DNA of 51,049 bases, taken from UBA7445 sp042096455 (GTDB lineage: Bacteria; Verrucomicrobiota; Verrucomicrobiia; Opitutales; Coraliomargaritaceae). Each line of letters starts with the position of its first letter. The stretch's first letter is position 1. Shown here piece after piece: positions 6,897 to 16,160 of the stretch. Made by a program: the position numbers and the translations under genes. The stretch covers positions 1 through 51,049 of the forward strand of contig JBELLU010000006.1 in NCBI GenBank assembly GCA_042096455.1, written 5' to 3'. The notes beneath the pieces are model-generated. The model had not been told where the DNA came from and ran no database searches. It was given only the letters and a program-made list of their open reading frames with translations.

Positions 6897-8606
6897 ATGA
6901 GCGCAAACGGCACCAGCGAAATGATCACGATCAACCTCGACGGAAACGAGGTGGAGGTTCCCAAGGGCGCCAACGCCATTGAAGCCGCCAAGCTTCATGG
7001 AAAAGAGATTCCGCATTATTGTTATCATCCGAAGCTGTCGATTGCGGGTAATTGCCGCATGTGCCTGATCGAGATGGGCATGCCAATGCGCGATCGTGGC
7101 ACCGGCGAGGCGATCCTCGACGAGAATGGCGTCCAGGAAATCGGCTGGGGCCCCAAGCCCGTAATTGGCTGCGCCACCAATGTAGTGCCCGGGATGCACT
7201 TGCGGACCAATTCCGAAATGGTCAAGGAAGCCCGCAACGGCGTCACTGAATTTCTTTTGATCAATCACCCCCTCGATTGCCCGATTTGCGATCAGGCTGG
7301 GGAATGCCGTTTACAGGAATTTTCCGCGGATCACGGGCGCGGCTACAGCCGTTTCATCGAGGACAAAAACGTGAAACCGAAACGCACCGTGCTGGGACCG
7401 CGCGTCACGCTCGACGACGAACGCTGTATTCTTTGTTCGCGCTGTGTGCGTTTTTCGCAGGAGGTTGCCAAAGACGACGTGCTTGGCTTTGTCGATCGCG
7501 GCACCTACTCGACCCTGACTTGTTATCCCGGCAAGGAGCTGGCGAATAATTACTCCCTCAACACGGTCGATATTTGTCCGGTCGGTGCGCTAACGAGTTC
7601 GGACTTTCGTTTCAAGATGCGGGTTTGGTTCCTCAAACGCACCAATAGCATCTGCACCGAGAGCAGCGTGGGCGCCAACACCACCGTCTGGAGTCGCGAA
7701 GGGAAGATTTACCGCATCACGCCACGCCGCAACGATGCGGTGAACGAAACCTGGATGACTGACAGTGGTCGCGATTGCTTCAAGCCCTATGAATCGGAGG
7801 ACCGTTTGACGCACTACACCGTTGACGGAGTGCACCAGAGCCCGGAGGTCGCGGCACAGGCCGCCGCCAAACTTTTGGCTGCGGGCTCGGTTGCGGTAGT
7901 GGCTTCTGCCCACAGCACCGTTGAGGAACAATTTATTGTACAGGGGATTGCCAAGGAAACCGGCGCCTCGGTTTCTCTGGTGAAGCACGTGGGGGAAGGG
8001 GACGGCATCCTGCTTTCCGAGGACCGCAGTCCGAATTTACGGGGCGCTTTATTGAATGGCTTGATTACAGAATTACCGGGGGCGGACTTGAGTTCCTTGT
8101 CGGCGCAGGTGGATTCCGGCGCGGTTAAAACCCTCTTGGTCCTGCACGAAGACCTCACGCAGCTGGGACTTTCCGAAGCACAATTAAAGACGGTTCAAAT
8201 CGTTTATCTGGGGGCCTTTGCAAATGTGGTGAGTCAGGTGGCACAGGTGGTGATTCCCTCCTTGAGCGTCTTTGAAAAGGCGGGTAGTTTCGTGAATCAA
8301 AACTTCCGCCTGCAGAAATTTGCCCCGGCGGTACCGGGTCCGCGCGGTTTGGTTGCAGAGCTCGGAGTGCTTGCAATGATGGAGGCGAATTTACTGGGCG
8401 AAAGTGCGCAGGCACCCACGATCGAGCAGGTATGGAGTCGGATGGGCGGAGGCGAGGGAGCCTTTGCAGGCTTGGCTTGGCAAAAGATTCCTGATGAAGG
8501 TTTGAAACTCGAGGCCGGTTCGCTCCCGCAACTGGATTTCGTTGAAAGCAAAAATTTGAAATTTGACCCTGCCACACCTGAGGCGGTAGGAGCCCTTCCC
8601 GCCTGA
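6897..8606 (+). CDS. nuoG: NADH-quinone oxidoreductase subunit G, short form
   Basis: NuoG carries the iron-sulfur chain between NuoF and NuoI. In these 569 residues I see the 2Fe-2S ligands C42, C53, C56 and C92, the His-Cys3 4Fe-4S site (H124, C128, C131, C137), and the 4Fe-4S set C177, C180, C183 and C227. After these comes a remnant of a molybdopterin-oxidoreductase domain (from about 250), with only one of its cysteines (C253). The C-terminal part is short, so the protein is smaller than the roughly 650-900 residues of many bacterial NuoG. A loop of about 35 residues separates C56 from C92, longer than usual. Position and partners leave the identity clear. Confidence 0.93.
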   Translation: MSANGTSEMITINLDGNEVEVPKGANAIEAAKLHGKEIPHYCYHPKLSIAGNCRMCLIEMGMPMRDRGTGEAILDENGVQEIGWGPKPVIGCATNVVPGMHLRTNSEMVKEARNGVTEFLLINHPLDCPICDQAGECRLQEFSADHGRGYSRFIEDKNVKPKRTVLGPRVTLDDERCILCSRCVRFSQEVAKDDVLGFVDRGTYSTLTCYPGKELANNYSLNTVDICPVGALTSSDFRFKMRVWFLKRTNSICTESSVGANTTVWSREGKIYRITPRRNDAVNETWMTDSGRDCFKPYESEDRLTHYTVDGVHQSPEVAAQAAAKLLAAGSVAVVASAHSTVEEQFIVQGIAKETGASVSLVKHVGEGDGILLSEDRSPNLRGALLNGLITELPGADLSSLSAQVDSGAVKTLLVLHEDLTQLGLSEAQLKTVQIVYLGAFANVVSQVAQVVIPSLSVFEKAGSFVNQNFRLQKFAPAVPGPRGLVAELGVLAMMEANLLGESAQAPTIEQVWSRMGGGEGAFAGLAWQKIPDEGLKLEAGSLPQLDFVESKNLKFDPATPEAVGALPA

Positions 8607-8620
8607 ACTAATTGAATACG

Positions 8621-9727
8621 ATGACGTTATTTGAAGAATGGTTGCCGGTAATCTCGCCCGTTATTTTCGCCTTGGTGATGATTTCGGTCTTCATGGGAAT
8701 GTGTGCCTATGCCGTTTTGGCGGAACGCAAAATTTGTAGCTACATTCAGGGTCGGGTTGGTCCAAATCGCACCCGTTTGCCTTTGATTGGAAATGTGCCG
8801 ATTTTGGGCGACTTCCTGACTGGGCTGGGATTATTCCAACCGGCGGCGGATGGTTTGAAGTTTCTCTTTAAGGAAGAGATCACTCCGGGTCATGTGAAGC
8901 TCGGTTATTATTACCTCGCCCCGATCATCGCCTTGACGCCCGCGCTGACCACCATGGTGGTGCTGCCTTTTGGTCGATACGTGGACGCCGCTGGAGTGGT
9001 GCAACCGCTCGCGCTCGCAAACCTCGATGTCGGCTTCCTCTTCATTCTCGCGATCTCTTCCCTTGGGGTTTACGGCATCGTTCTGGCGGGTTGGGCTTCA
9101 AATTCCAAATACCCTTTCCTGGGAGCGATTCGTTCCACCGCGCAAATGATCTCTTATGAACTCGCGCTGGGGGTTTCGATTTTACCGGTCTTCATGTGGT
9201 CGGCGGCGCCCGGTTCGGACTATGGCATGAGCCTTTTCGGAGTGGTGCAGTCACAGGAGACCCTATGGCTTGGAATCTGGCAACCGCTCTCGGCGCTCAT
9301 TTTCCTGGTGGCGATTTTTGCAGAAACCAACCGCCTGCCCTTTGACATGGCAGAATCGGAAACCGACCTCGTGGGGGGCTTCCACACCGAATACGGCGCC
9401 TTTAAATTTGGCCTCTTCTTTGTCGCTGAATACGCCCACATCATCATGGGCTCGGCGATCTTCGTTCTCCTCTTTGCGGGTGGATGGCATTTCCTCCCCG
9501 GTCTTGCCGATCCGTGGCCCGCCGGGGTGACCGGCGCGGTTTGCTCCGCTTTGTGGTTCCTCGCCAAGGTCGGGTTTATGATTTTCTTCTTCATCTGGAT
9601 CCGCTGGACCCTTCCGCGTTTCCGCTACGACCAGGTGATGTCGCTTGGTTGGAAAATCCTGCTTCCCCTCGCCGTGGGAAATCTTGTTTTCAATACGTTA
9701 TTGATTGCCCTCATTGATGCCTTATAA
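8621..9727 (+). CDS. nuoH: NADH-quinone oxidoreductase subunit H
   Basis: NuoH is the membrane subunit that anchors the peripheral arm and forms the membrane side of the quinone channel, coupling reduction to proton pumping. It is 368 residues from the ATG at 8621; a TTG at 8612 would add three. It is very hydrophobic, with about eight membrane segments. Conserved blocks include GPNRTRLPLIGNVP, LFQPAADGLKFLFKEE near the N-terminus, and AETNRLPFDMAESETDLVGG followed by HTEYGAFKFGLFF in the acidic loop. It lies between nuoG and nuoI as in typical operons. Confidence 0.96.
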   Translation: MTLFEEWLPVISPVIFALVMISVFMGMCAYAVLAERKICSYIQGRVGPNRTRLPLIGNVPILGDFLTGLGLFQPAADGLKFLFKEEITPGHVKLGYYYLAPIIALTPALTTMVVLPFGRYVDAAGVVQPLALANLDVGFLFILAISSLGVYGIVLAGWASNSKYPFLGAIRSTAQMISYELALGVSILPVFMWSAAPGSDYGMSLFGVVQSQETLWLGIWQPLSALIFLVAIFAETNRLPFDMAESETDLVGGFHTEYGAFKFGLFFVAEYAHIIMGSAIFVLLFAGGWHFLPGLADPWPAGVTGAVCSALWFLAKVGFMIFFFIWIRWTLPRFRYDQVMSLGWKILLPLAVGNLVFNTLLIALIDAL

Positions 9728-9739
9728 CCGCTACGACTC

Positions 9740-10291
9740 ATGGCTACCAGCAAAGTAATCGAACGCAAACCCTTGACCTTCGCGGAGAAGACCTTCCTCC
9801 CGCAGATCGCGACGGGTTTGAAAACGACCTTTGGCAATATGCTGAAGAAACCCATCACCCTGCAATATCCCGAGGAGCGTCCTGTTATTCCCGATAATTA
9901 CCGGGGGGTGCCGACCCTCGTGAAGGATCCCAACGGGCGCGAGAAATGCGTTTCCTGTCAGCTCTGCGAATTTGTATGCCCGCCCAAGGCGATCCGGATT
10001 ACCCCCGGCGAGATCGACGCCGAGGCCGAACCGGACCGCGCCCACGTCGAGAAGGCCCCGCAGGAATTTGAAATCAATATGCTCCGCTGCATCTACTGTG
10101 GTTTTTGTCAGGAAGTCTGCCCGGAGGAGGCGATCTATTTGCAGGACGTCTTTTCGCTTTCCGGTTACAGTCGCGAGGAGATGATCAACAAAAAGGACAA
10201 ACTCTATGAATTGGGTGGAACCCTTCCGGATCAACATTTCAAATGGGACAAGAAGAAGGCCGCGGAGTTGGAGGGCAATCCCGGGCACTAG
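9740..10291 (+). CDS. nuoI: NADH-quinone oxidoreductase subunit I
   Basis: NuoI is a ferredoxin-like subunit with two 4Fe-4S clusters (N6a, N6b) that lead electrons to NuoB. The 183-residue product shows both motifs: C70, C73, C76 and C80 in CVSCQLCEFVCP, and C117, C120, C123 and C127 in CIYCGFCQEVCP. The N-terminal helix region (about 15-50) is amphipathic, consistent with lying on the membrane. The coding end is ten bases before the nuoJ start. Confidence 0.95.
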   Translation: MATSKVIERKPLTFAEKTFLPQIATGLKTTFGNMLKKPITLQYPEERPVIPDNYRGVPTLVKDPNGREKCVSCQLCEFVCPPKAIRITPGEIDAEAEPDRAHVEKAPQEFEINMLRCIYCGFCQEVCPEEAIYLQDVFSLSGYSREEMINKKDKLYELGGTLPDQHFKWDKKKAAELEGNPGH

Positions 10292-10301
10292 GACGCACGC
10301 C

Positions 10302-10874
10302 ATGACTGATATTTTGTTTTATCTTTTTGCCGGCATCACGCTGATTTCAGCGCTCGCAATGGTGCTGCTGCCGAATGCGGTCAACGGCGCGATGTGTATG
10401 ATCGTTTCCTTTATCGGAACCGCCGCGCTCTTCGTTTTGCTGGAGGCCTACTTCCTCGCGATTCTGCAGGTGCTGGTGTATGCTGGTGCAGTGATGGTGC
10501 TCTTCCTGTTCATCATCATGCTGCTCAATGTCGATGAAGACCGCTCCGGGGCCAAGCCCGCCAAGTTGAGCATCTTTGCGGCGCTTGCGGGGTTTGTGAT
10601 TCTTTCCGGCCTGATCATCAGTCTCTTTACCGATCCGGCGGCGCTTCCGGTGCCGCCCGCGATCGAGGTCGCAGAAAACCCCACCGGGCTCAGTGCGAAC
10701 AACGGCATCCCGTTTACCACTTCCGCAAAATCCTTTGGCTACAGCCTTTTCACCAAATACATGTTGCCGTTTCAGGTGACCGGATTCCTGCTGCTTGCCG
10801 CGATGGTTGGGGTTATCGTCGTCAGTAAACGCGTCACGGAAGCCAAGCCTGAATCTGAAACTACCGACGGATAA
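10302..10874 (+). CDS. nuoJ: NADH-quinone oxidoreductase subunit J
   Basis: NuoJ is a small membrane subunit of complex I between NuoH and the antiporter-like subunits. The ATG at 10302 gives 190 residues with five hydrophobic helices. The conserved third helix is recognisable (ILQVLVYAGAVMVLFLFIIM), the region with the pi-bulge in solved structures. An earlier in-frame start at 10206 lies inside nuoI and would add an implausible basic leader, so it was not used. The product ends with a short charged tail. Confidence 0.92.
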   Translation: MTDILFYLFAGITLISALAMVLLPNAVNGAMCMIVSFIGTAALFVLLEAYFLAILQVLVYAGAVMVLFLFIIMLLNVDEDRSGAKPAKLSIFAALAGFVILSGLIISLFTDPAALPVPPAIEVAENPTGLSANNGIPFTTSAKSFGYSLFTKYMLPFQVTGFLLLAAMVGVIVVSKRVTEAKPESETTDG

Positions 10875-10882
10875 TTCTTTTC

Positions 10883-11188
10883 ATGACCATTGGACTCAAC
10901 GCCTTTCTCATTGTAGCCGGATTGCTTTTCGCAATTGGGATGCTGGGGGTGACCCTGCGCCGCAATACTCTGGTGATCTTCATGTCGCTTGAATTGATGT
11001 TGAATGCGGTGAATCTCGCGCTGGTGTCATTCTCCCGCTACAACGGCACGATGGATGGCAACCTTTTCGTCTTCTTTATCATCACGGTCGCCGCGGCGGA
11101 AGTCGCGCTGGGTCTCGCCATTATCGTGGCGCTCTTCAAGCGCCGGCAATCCGTCATGGTCGAACATCTCAACGCGCTCAGTCGTTAA
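10883..11188 (+). CDS. nuoK: NADH-quinone oxidoreductase subunit K
   Basis: NuoK (101 residues, three membrane helices) is an MrpC-like subunit in the proton path. The family block FMSLELMLNAVNLALV is present at about 34-49, containing the buried glutamate, and a second glutamate lies in AAAEVALGLAIIV at about 70. Length and position between nuoJ and nuoL are standard. The gene starts eight bases after nuoJ. Confidence 0.95.
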   Translation: MTIGLNAFLIVAGLLFAIGMLGVTLRRNTLVIFMSLELMLNAVNLALVSFSRYNGTMDGNLFVFFIITVAAAEVALGLAIIVALFKRRQSVMVEHLNALSR

Positions 11189-11193
11189 ATAAA

Positions 11194-13044
11194 ATGTCTC
11201 CGCAAACTGCACTTCTCCTCACCTTACTCGCCCCGCTGGCAACCGCCGCCGGGATCGCGTTTTTCCTGCGTCGTCAGGGTGGGCTTGCCGCAGCGTTCTC
11301 GGTGGGGGCGGCCTCCGCGCTTTGCGCCTGTGCCTTTATCGCAATCAATGCGCGCGGGGATGTCGCCATAACCGCGAGTTGGGAATGGTTGAGCTTCGGC
11401 GAGTTCAAAGTGAGCATGGGTTTCCTCTTTGACGATGTCGCCGCGACCATGCTGGCGATGGTTTCTTTTGTCGGCTTGTTGATTCACATTTTCAGCTTGG
11501 GTTATATGAAGACCGACAAATCCCGCGCCCGGTTTTTTGGCGGGCTCTCGATTTTCATGTTTTCCATGACGGGAATCGTCCTCGCGGATAACCTCATCAT
11601 GATTTTTGTTTTCTGGGAACTGGTGGGCTTCAGTTCGTATATGCTGATCGGGCATTATTTGGAAACAGACGAGGCGAAGGCGGCTTCTAAGAAGGCATTT
11701 ATCGTAAACCGCATCGGCGATCTGGGCTTCCTTGTTGGGATCGTGACGGCCTATTGGCATTTTGGAACGACGGACCTCGTCGCGATGGAGCAAATCACCA
11801 ATGCGCATCCGGGCTTGGTGAACGCGACGATCGCCGCCTTCCTGATGTGTGGCTTTATCGGCAAGTCCGCGCAATTCCCGCTGCATGTCTGGTTGCCGGA
11901 TGCGATGGCGGGCCCGACCCCAGTATCAGCCTTAATTCACGCTGCCACGATGGTGGCGGCCGGGGTATATTTCCTGATTCGTATCGTCTTTCTTTTTCCG
12001 GTGGAGGTCCTGGATTTTGTGGCGTGGTTGGGCACCGCGGTGGCGGTTTACGCCGGGTTCTGTGCCTACGCCCAGAATGACATCAAGCGCATCCTCGCTT
12101 ACTCGACCCTCTCGCAACTGGGCTACATGGCGGCCGCCTTTGGTTTGGGCTACCCCGGGGTCGCGCTCTTCCACCTCATCACGCACGCTTTCTTTAAAGC
12201 GCTCCTCTTCCTCGGTGCCGGTTCCGTGATCCACGGCTGCCATCACGAACAGGATATTTTCAAGATGGGCGGTCTGCTCAAGCGTATGCCCGTCACCGCG
12301 ATTACCTTTGCCATCGGGGTTCTGGCGCTCTGCGGCGTTTACGGCCTCGCCGGTTTTTATTCGAAGGATGCCATCCTGATCGCAGGCGGCCTCGGCAAGA
12401 CTCCGATTTTCATCCTCCTCACGCTGGGGGCCTTCCTGACCGCCGGTTACATGGGGCGTCTTTTCTGGGTCGCCTTCCTTGGGGAGCCGAAATCGGATGC
12501 GGCCTCCCACGCGAAGGAGAGTCCGCTCACCATGGTGGTACCGCTCGTGATTCTGGCGGGGCTTTCCATTGTAGGCGGCATGATCCAGCTCTGGCCTGAG
12601 TCCCTGGGCGGATTAATCCGCTATGATTTGGATCACCTCCACCATGCGGAGGGCTACGCCGCGATGCATCATCAGGTCTTAATTTTTGGTACCGCCGCTT
12701 GGGTGGTGGGTCTGCTCGCCGCGCTTTTCTTCTATGGAGCCGGAGCGAAGGAGGATCGCCTCGCACGCAAAGCGCCCGCGGTCTTTGGCTTCCTGAAGGG
12801 GCGACTCTGGTTTGATGAACTCTACGGGTTCTATGTCGCGAAGGTGCAGGATCGCTTTGCGGCGCTCCTGAGTTACCTCGATATATTTCTACTCAAGGGT
12901 TTGATCGTGCGCGGTAGTGCCGGTCTGGTTGCCCTTCTGGGCTTGGGAGCCCGCTCGCTGCATGTGGGGAACATTCACGCTTATGTCTTTTGGTTCCTTG
13001 GAGGACTGCTGCTCTTTTGGGCCTTTGCCGGAGGACTGCTCTAA
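11194..13044 (+). CDS. nuoL: NADH-quinone oxidoreductase subunit L
   Basis: NuoL is the distal antiporter-like proton-pumping subunit. The 616 residues are highly hydrophobic with about 15 helices. Landmarks are FVFWELVGFSSYMLIGH (conserved glutamate in helix 5), GKSAQFPLHVWLPDAMAGPTPVSALIHAATMVAAGVY-type residues in the central region, and YSTLSQLGYM further on. A C-terminal amphipathic stretch and last helix (about 520-616) are present, as needed for the lateral helix. It begins five bases after nuoK. Confidence 0.96.
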   Translation: MSPQTALLLTLLAPLATAAGIAFFLRRQGGLAAAFSVGAASALCACAFIAINARGDVAITASWEWLSFGEFKVSMGFLFDDVAATMLAMVSFVGLLIHIFSLGYMKTDKSRARFFGGLSIFMFSMTGIVLADNLIMIFVFWELVGFSSYMLIGHYLETDEAKAASKKAFIVNRIGDLGFLVGIVTAYWHFGTTDLVAMEQITNAHPGLVNATIAAFLMCGFIGKSAQFPLHVWLPDAMAGPTPVSALIHAATMVAAGVYFLIRIVFLFPVEVLDFVAWLGTAVAVYAGFCAYAQNDIKRILAYSTLSQLGYMAAAFGLGYPGVALFHLITHAFFKALLFLGAGSVIHGCHHEQDIFKMGGLLKRMPVTAITFAIGVLALCGVYGLAGFYSKDAILIAGGLGKTPIFILLTLGAFLTAGYMGRLFWVAFLGEPKSDAASHAKESPLTMVVPLVILAGLSIVGGMIQLWPESLGGLIRYDLDHLHHAEGYAAMHHQVLIFGTAAWVVGLLAALFFYGAGAKEDRLARKAPAVFGFLKGRLWFDELYGFYVAKVQDRFAALLSYLDIFLLKGLIVRGSAGLVALLGLGARSLHVGNIHAYVFWFLGGLLLFWAFAGGLL

Positions 13045-13072
13045 GATCCCTGTCTGAAATTTGATAACCGCT

Positions 13073-14650
13073 ATGTTCGAAACGCACGCAACTCTCCTCC
13101 TGGCAGCCATCCTTGTTCCATTGCTGGCGGGAATCGCCTTGTCTTTTGGTTCCGGGTTTTCAACAGGCTCACGGCGCGCGCTTGCGCTGGTCGGGTTTGG
13201 GGTGCCCTTGCTCGCCTCACTCCTTCTGGCTTTCCGCTTTGATCCCGCGCTGGTAGGGGGCTATAACTTTGAGTCGAAATTTGCGACCGGGCTGGAATCA
13301 ATCGGGATATACCTGCACTTGGGCTTGAATGGGATTTCCCTCCCGCTGTTTTTGCTCGCGGGGGTCGTTGGTTTCGCGGCGGGTCTCTACGCCATGTTTT
13401 CAAATGCCGAGCGCCCGCACCTCTACCTTGCGCTCATGCTCTTCATGCAGGGCGGTCTCATGGGCACCTTTGCCTCGGTTGATATCTTCTTCTTCTATTT
13501 CTTCCACGAGTTTGCCCTCATCCCGACCTTTATCATGATCGCGGTTTGGGGTGGAACCGGTCGCCGCAGCGCCGCGATGGAGATGACCATCTACCTCACG
13601 CTGGGCGCAATGCTTTCCTTACTCGGCCTCATCGCGCTCTACGTGACGAGCGGGGCAGAATCCTTCTCCCTTCCCGAATTGCGCGCCTACCTCGCCGCGC
13701 AGCCCTTGTCTGAGACCTTGCAGGCCAATATCTTCGCCCTCCTTTTGTTTGGCTTCGGTATTCTGGTTTCGCTGTTCCCTTTTCACAGTTGGGCGCCCAA
13801 GGGTTACGCCGCCGCGCCGACCGGAGCAGCGATGTTGCACGCCGGGGTCTTGAAGAAGTTTGGGCTTTATGGCCTGTTGCAAATTGCGGCTCCGCTCTTA
13901 CCTGCGGGACTGGCGCACTGGTTCCCCTGGCTCGCATGGCTCGCTTTGGGCAATATCATTATCATCGGCCTCATCACGATCGCACAGCGCGACCTCAAGA
14001 TGATGCTGGGCTACAGTTCGGTCATGCACATGGGTTATGCCTTTCTCGGCATAGCGGCCTTCTCGGTTGTCGGGGTGGGCGGTGCCTTGTTGATGATGGT
14101 GGCGCACGGTTTGTCTGTGGCTCTGTTATTCATGCTCTCGACCTGCATTTATCACCGCAGCCTGACCTTTGATTTAAAAACGATGGGCGGGCTTGCGACA
14201 AAGGCCCCGGTGCTTTGTGCGTTCTTTGTTGCCGCCTCGATGGCAAGTATTGGTCTGCCTGGATTTGGGAATTTCTGGGGCGAGTTTACGATTTTCGTCG
14301 CGTTGGCGGAAACAGAAACGACCCGTTGGCTCGTGCTGCCCGCGGCACTCGGTATTATTATTTCCGCGATTTACGGCTTGCGGGCGGTCGCCAATATTTT
14401 CTTTGGGAGTCCCCGGGCGGAGTTCGCGGCGCGCCTTGAAAGCGATGCCGTCAAGGATGTGCAGGGATTTGAAAAAGCGCCCGCCCTCGTACTGCTGGCG
14501 GCCCTTGTCTTGATTGGAATCTTTCCCCGCTTGATTTCGGATCGGGCGGACGCGGAATTAGCGGGGCTCTATCCGGCGGGGGAGTCCCTGCCGCAATTTG
14601 AACCCATCGCCGTTACACCTGAAAAAGCAGCCCAGGAGGAAACCCATTAA
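13073..14650 (+). CDS. nuoM: NADH-quinone oxidoreductase subunit M
   Basis: NuoM is the second antiporter-like proton-pumping subunit. From the ATG at 13073 it is 525 residues; a TTG at 13061 is less likely. Conserved pieces include FFYFFHEFALIPTFIMIAVWGG, with the helix-5 glutamate at about 147, FHSWAPKGYAAAPTGAAML with the central-channel residues, and YSSVMHMGYAFLG. About 14 membrane helices are visible. The stop overlaps the nuoN start by one base (TAATG), with a GGAGGAAA ribosome site just before it. Confidence 0.95.
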   Translation: MFETHATLLLAAILVPLLAGIALSFGSGFSTGSRRALALVGFGVPLLASLLLAFRFDPALVGGYNFESKFATGLESIGIYLHLGLNGISLPLFLLAGVVGFAAGLYAMFSNAERPHLYLALMLFMQGGLMGTFASVDIFFFYFFHEFALIPTFIMIAVWGGTGRRSAAMEMTIYLTLGAMLSLLGLIALYVTSGAESFSLPELRAYLAAQPLSETLQANIFALLLFGFGILVSLFPFHSWAPKGYAAAPTGAAMLHAGVLKKFGLYGLLQIAAPLLPAGLAHWFPWLAWLALGNIIIIGLITIAQRDLKMMLGYSSVMHMGYAFLGIAAFSVVGVGGALLMMVAHGLSVALLFMLSTCIYHRSLTFDLKTMGGLATKAPVLCAFFVAASMASIGLPGFGNFWGEFTIFVALAETETTRWLVLPAALGIIISAIYGLRAVANIFFGSPRAEFAARLESDAVKDVQGFEKAPALVLLAALVLIGIFPRLISDRADAELAGLYPAGESLPQFEPIAVTPEKAAQEETH

Positions 14651-16155
14651 TGAACGAAGGATTGGCAGATTTGCTTCGCGGAATCGCGGCGACGAATGAG
14701 TGGTGGGTCATCCTGCCGGAGATTTTGCTGGCGGTGCTGGCATTGGGTTTGTTGGTGCTGGAATTACTTTCGCCCAATATTCGCAAACTTGTTCCGAGGG
14801 TAGCGCTTGCCGGGCAGGGGCTGGTGTTGGCTTTACTGTTGGTTTTTGGTTGTAGTGATTGCGGCGGGGAAATCGGGCAGTCCTACTTTGGGGGGCTTTT
14901 GCAGTCCAATGAATGGACGCTGCTAATGCGGGTCTTCTTTTTGCTCAGCGCCCTGATGGTGTCTTACTTGGGCGGTCTTTTCCTGGCGCGGCAAAATTTG
15001 ACGCATTCGGAATTCTATCATTTGGTGATTCTGGTTGCGGCGGCGATGATGCTGCTGGTGCAGAGCAATAATTTTGTCATGCTCTTTGTGGCGCTCGAGA
15101 TGGTTACGGTCGCCTTCTATGTTCTGGTGGCGTATCGCCGGAGCAGTTCGCTCTCTTTGGAGGCGGGTATCAAATACCTCATTATGGGGGCCTTGAGTTC
15201 CTCCATCCTACTTTTTGGAATTGTCCTGTTGTATGGGGTGGGGGGCAATCCCGCGCTGGCAGGTGCAACCGGCGATTCCCTTAATTTTGATGCCTTGGGC
15301 AGCTTCATTGCCTTGAACCCAGACAACCCGCTGGTCTTGATCGGAGCGTTGTTGGTCTTGGCGGGGCTTTGTTTTAAGATTGGCGCGGTTCCGTTTCAGA
15401 TTTGGGTTCCGGATGTTTATCAGGGTGCTCCGACTCCGATTACGGCATATCTGGCGGTGGCTTCGAAGGCCGCGGGCTTCATGGTGTTGCTGGCCTTACT
15501 TCATGGACCTTTCCTTGCCATTCAGGAATTTTTGATTCCGGTGTTGGTCGTCATTGCGGCAGCCTCTATTTTGTTTGGAAACATTGCGGCGGTTACGCAG
15601 AGCAACCTCAAAAGATTGCTGGGTCTCTCGGGGGTCGCGCACGCGGGTTACCTCCTGATGGGAGTGGTGGCATCCTGCACGATCGCATGGGCTGAAAGTG
15701 CCGTGATCTTTTATCTGATCACCTACCTGCTCGCGTCGTTTGCGGTATTCGTGGTCCTCTCACTGAGCGGGGAGGGTGACGACTCAGATTTGAGCCTGGA
15801 GCACTACCGGAATTTCTCACAGCAACAGCCCTTTCTCGGCGGGGTTTTGACCCTCGGTCTGGGTTCCTTGGCGGGTATTCCTCCTTTGGGTGGATTCGTA
15901 GCGAAGCTGTTTCTTTTCGTAGCGGCGTTTCAAGCCGGGCTATACGGCTTGTTGACGGTGGCGGTGATCGGAGTGGTGATCTCGATTTATTACTACTTCG
16001 GCTGGATTCGCGCACTTTATTTTAATGGCGCGGGCAGTGACGTGGCGCATCAAGCAGGTGAATCGCCAACGATTCAGAATCGATGCGTGATGGGTCTGCT
16101 GGTTGCCGCAATCATCGTCCTGGGTATTTTCCCGGGCGTGCTGGGCTTTATATAA
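14650..16155 (+). CDS. nuoN: NADH-quinone oxidoreductase subunit N
   Basis: NuoN is the third antiporter-like subunit of complex I. The protein is 501 residues with about 14 helices. The helix-5 glutamate is in MLFVALEMVTVAFYVLVAY, and the central block reads GLCFKIGAVPFQIWVPDVYQ with the family's Lys and Trp, followed by GAPTPITAYLAVASKAAGF. It is the last gene of the operon: the next gene (16161) is on the other strand and its end is only five bases away, leaving no room for a separate terminator. Confidence 0.95.
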   Translation: MNEGLADLLRGIAATNEWWVILPEILLAVLALGLLVLELLSPNIRKLVPRVALAGQGLVLALLLVFGCSDCGGEIGQSYFGGLLQSNEWTLLMRVFFLLSALMVSYLGGLFLARQNLTHSEFYHLVILVAAAMMLLVQSNNFVMLFVALEMVTVAFYVLVAYRRSSSLSLEAGIKYLIMGALSSSILLFGIVLLYGVGGNPALAGATGDSLNFDALGSFIALNPDNPLVLIGALLVLAGLCFKIGAVPFQIWVPDVYQGAPTPITAYLAVASKAAGFMVLLALLHGPFLAIQEFLIPVLVVIAAASILFGNIAAVTQSNLKRLLGLSGVAHAGYLLMGVVASCTIAWAESAVIFYLITYLLASFAVFVVLSLSGEGDDSDLSLEHYRNFSQQQPFLGGVLTLGLGSLAGIPPLGGFVAKLFLFVAAFQAGLYGLLTVAVIGVVISIYYYFGWIRALYFNGAGSDVAHQAGESPTIQNRCVMGLLVAAIIVLGIFPGVLGFI

Positions 16156-16160
16156 GCAGG

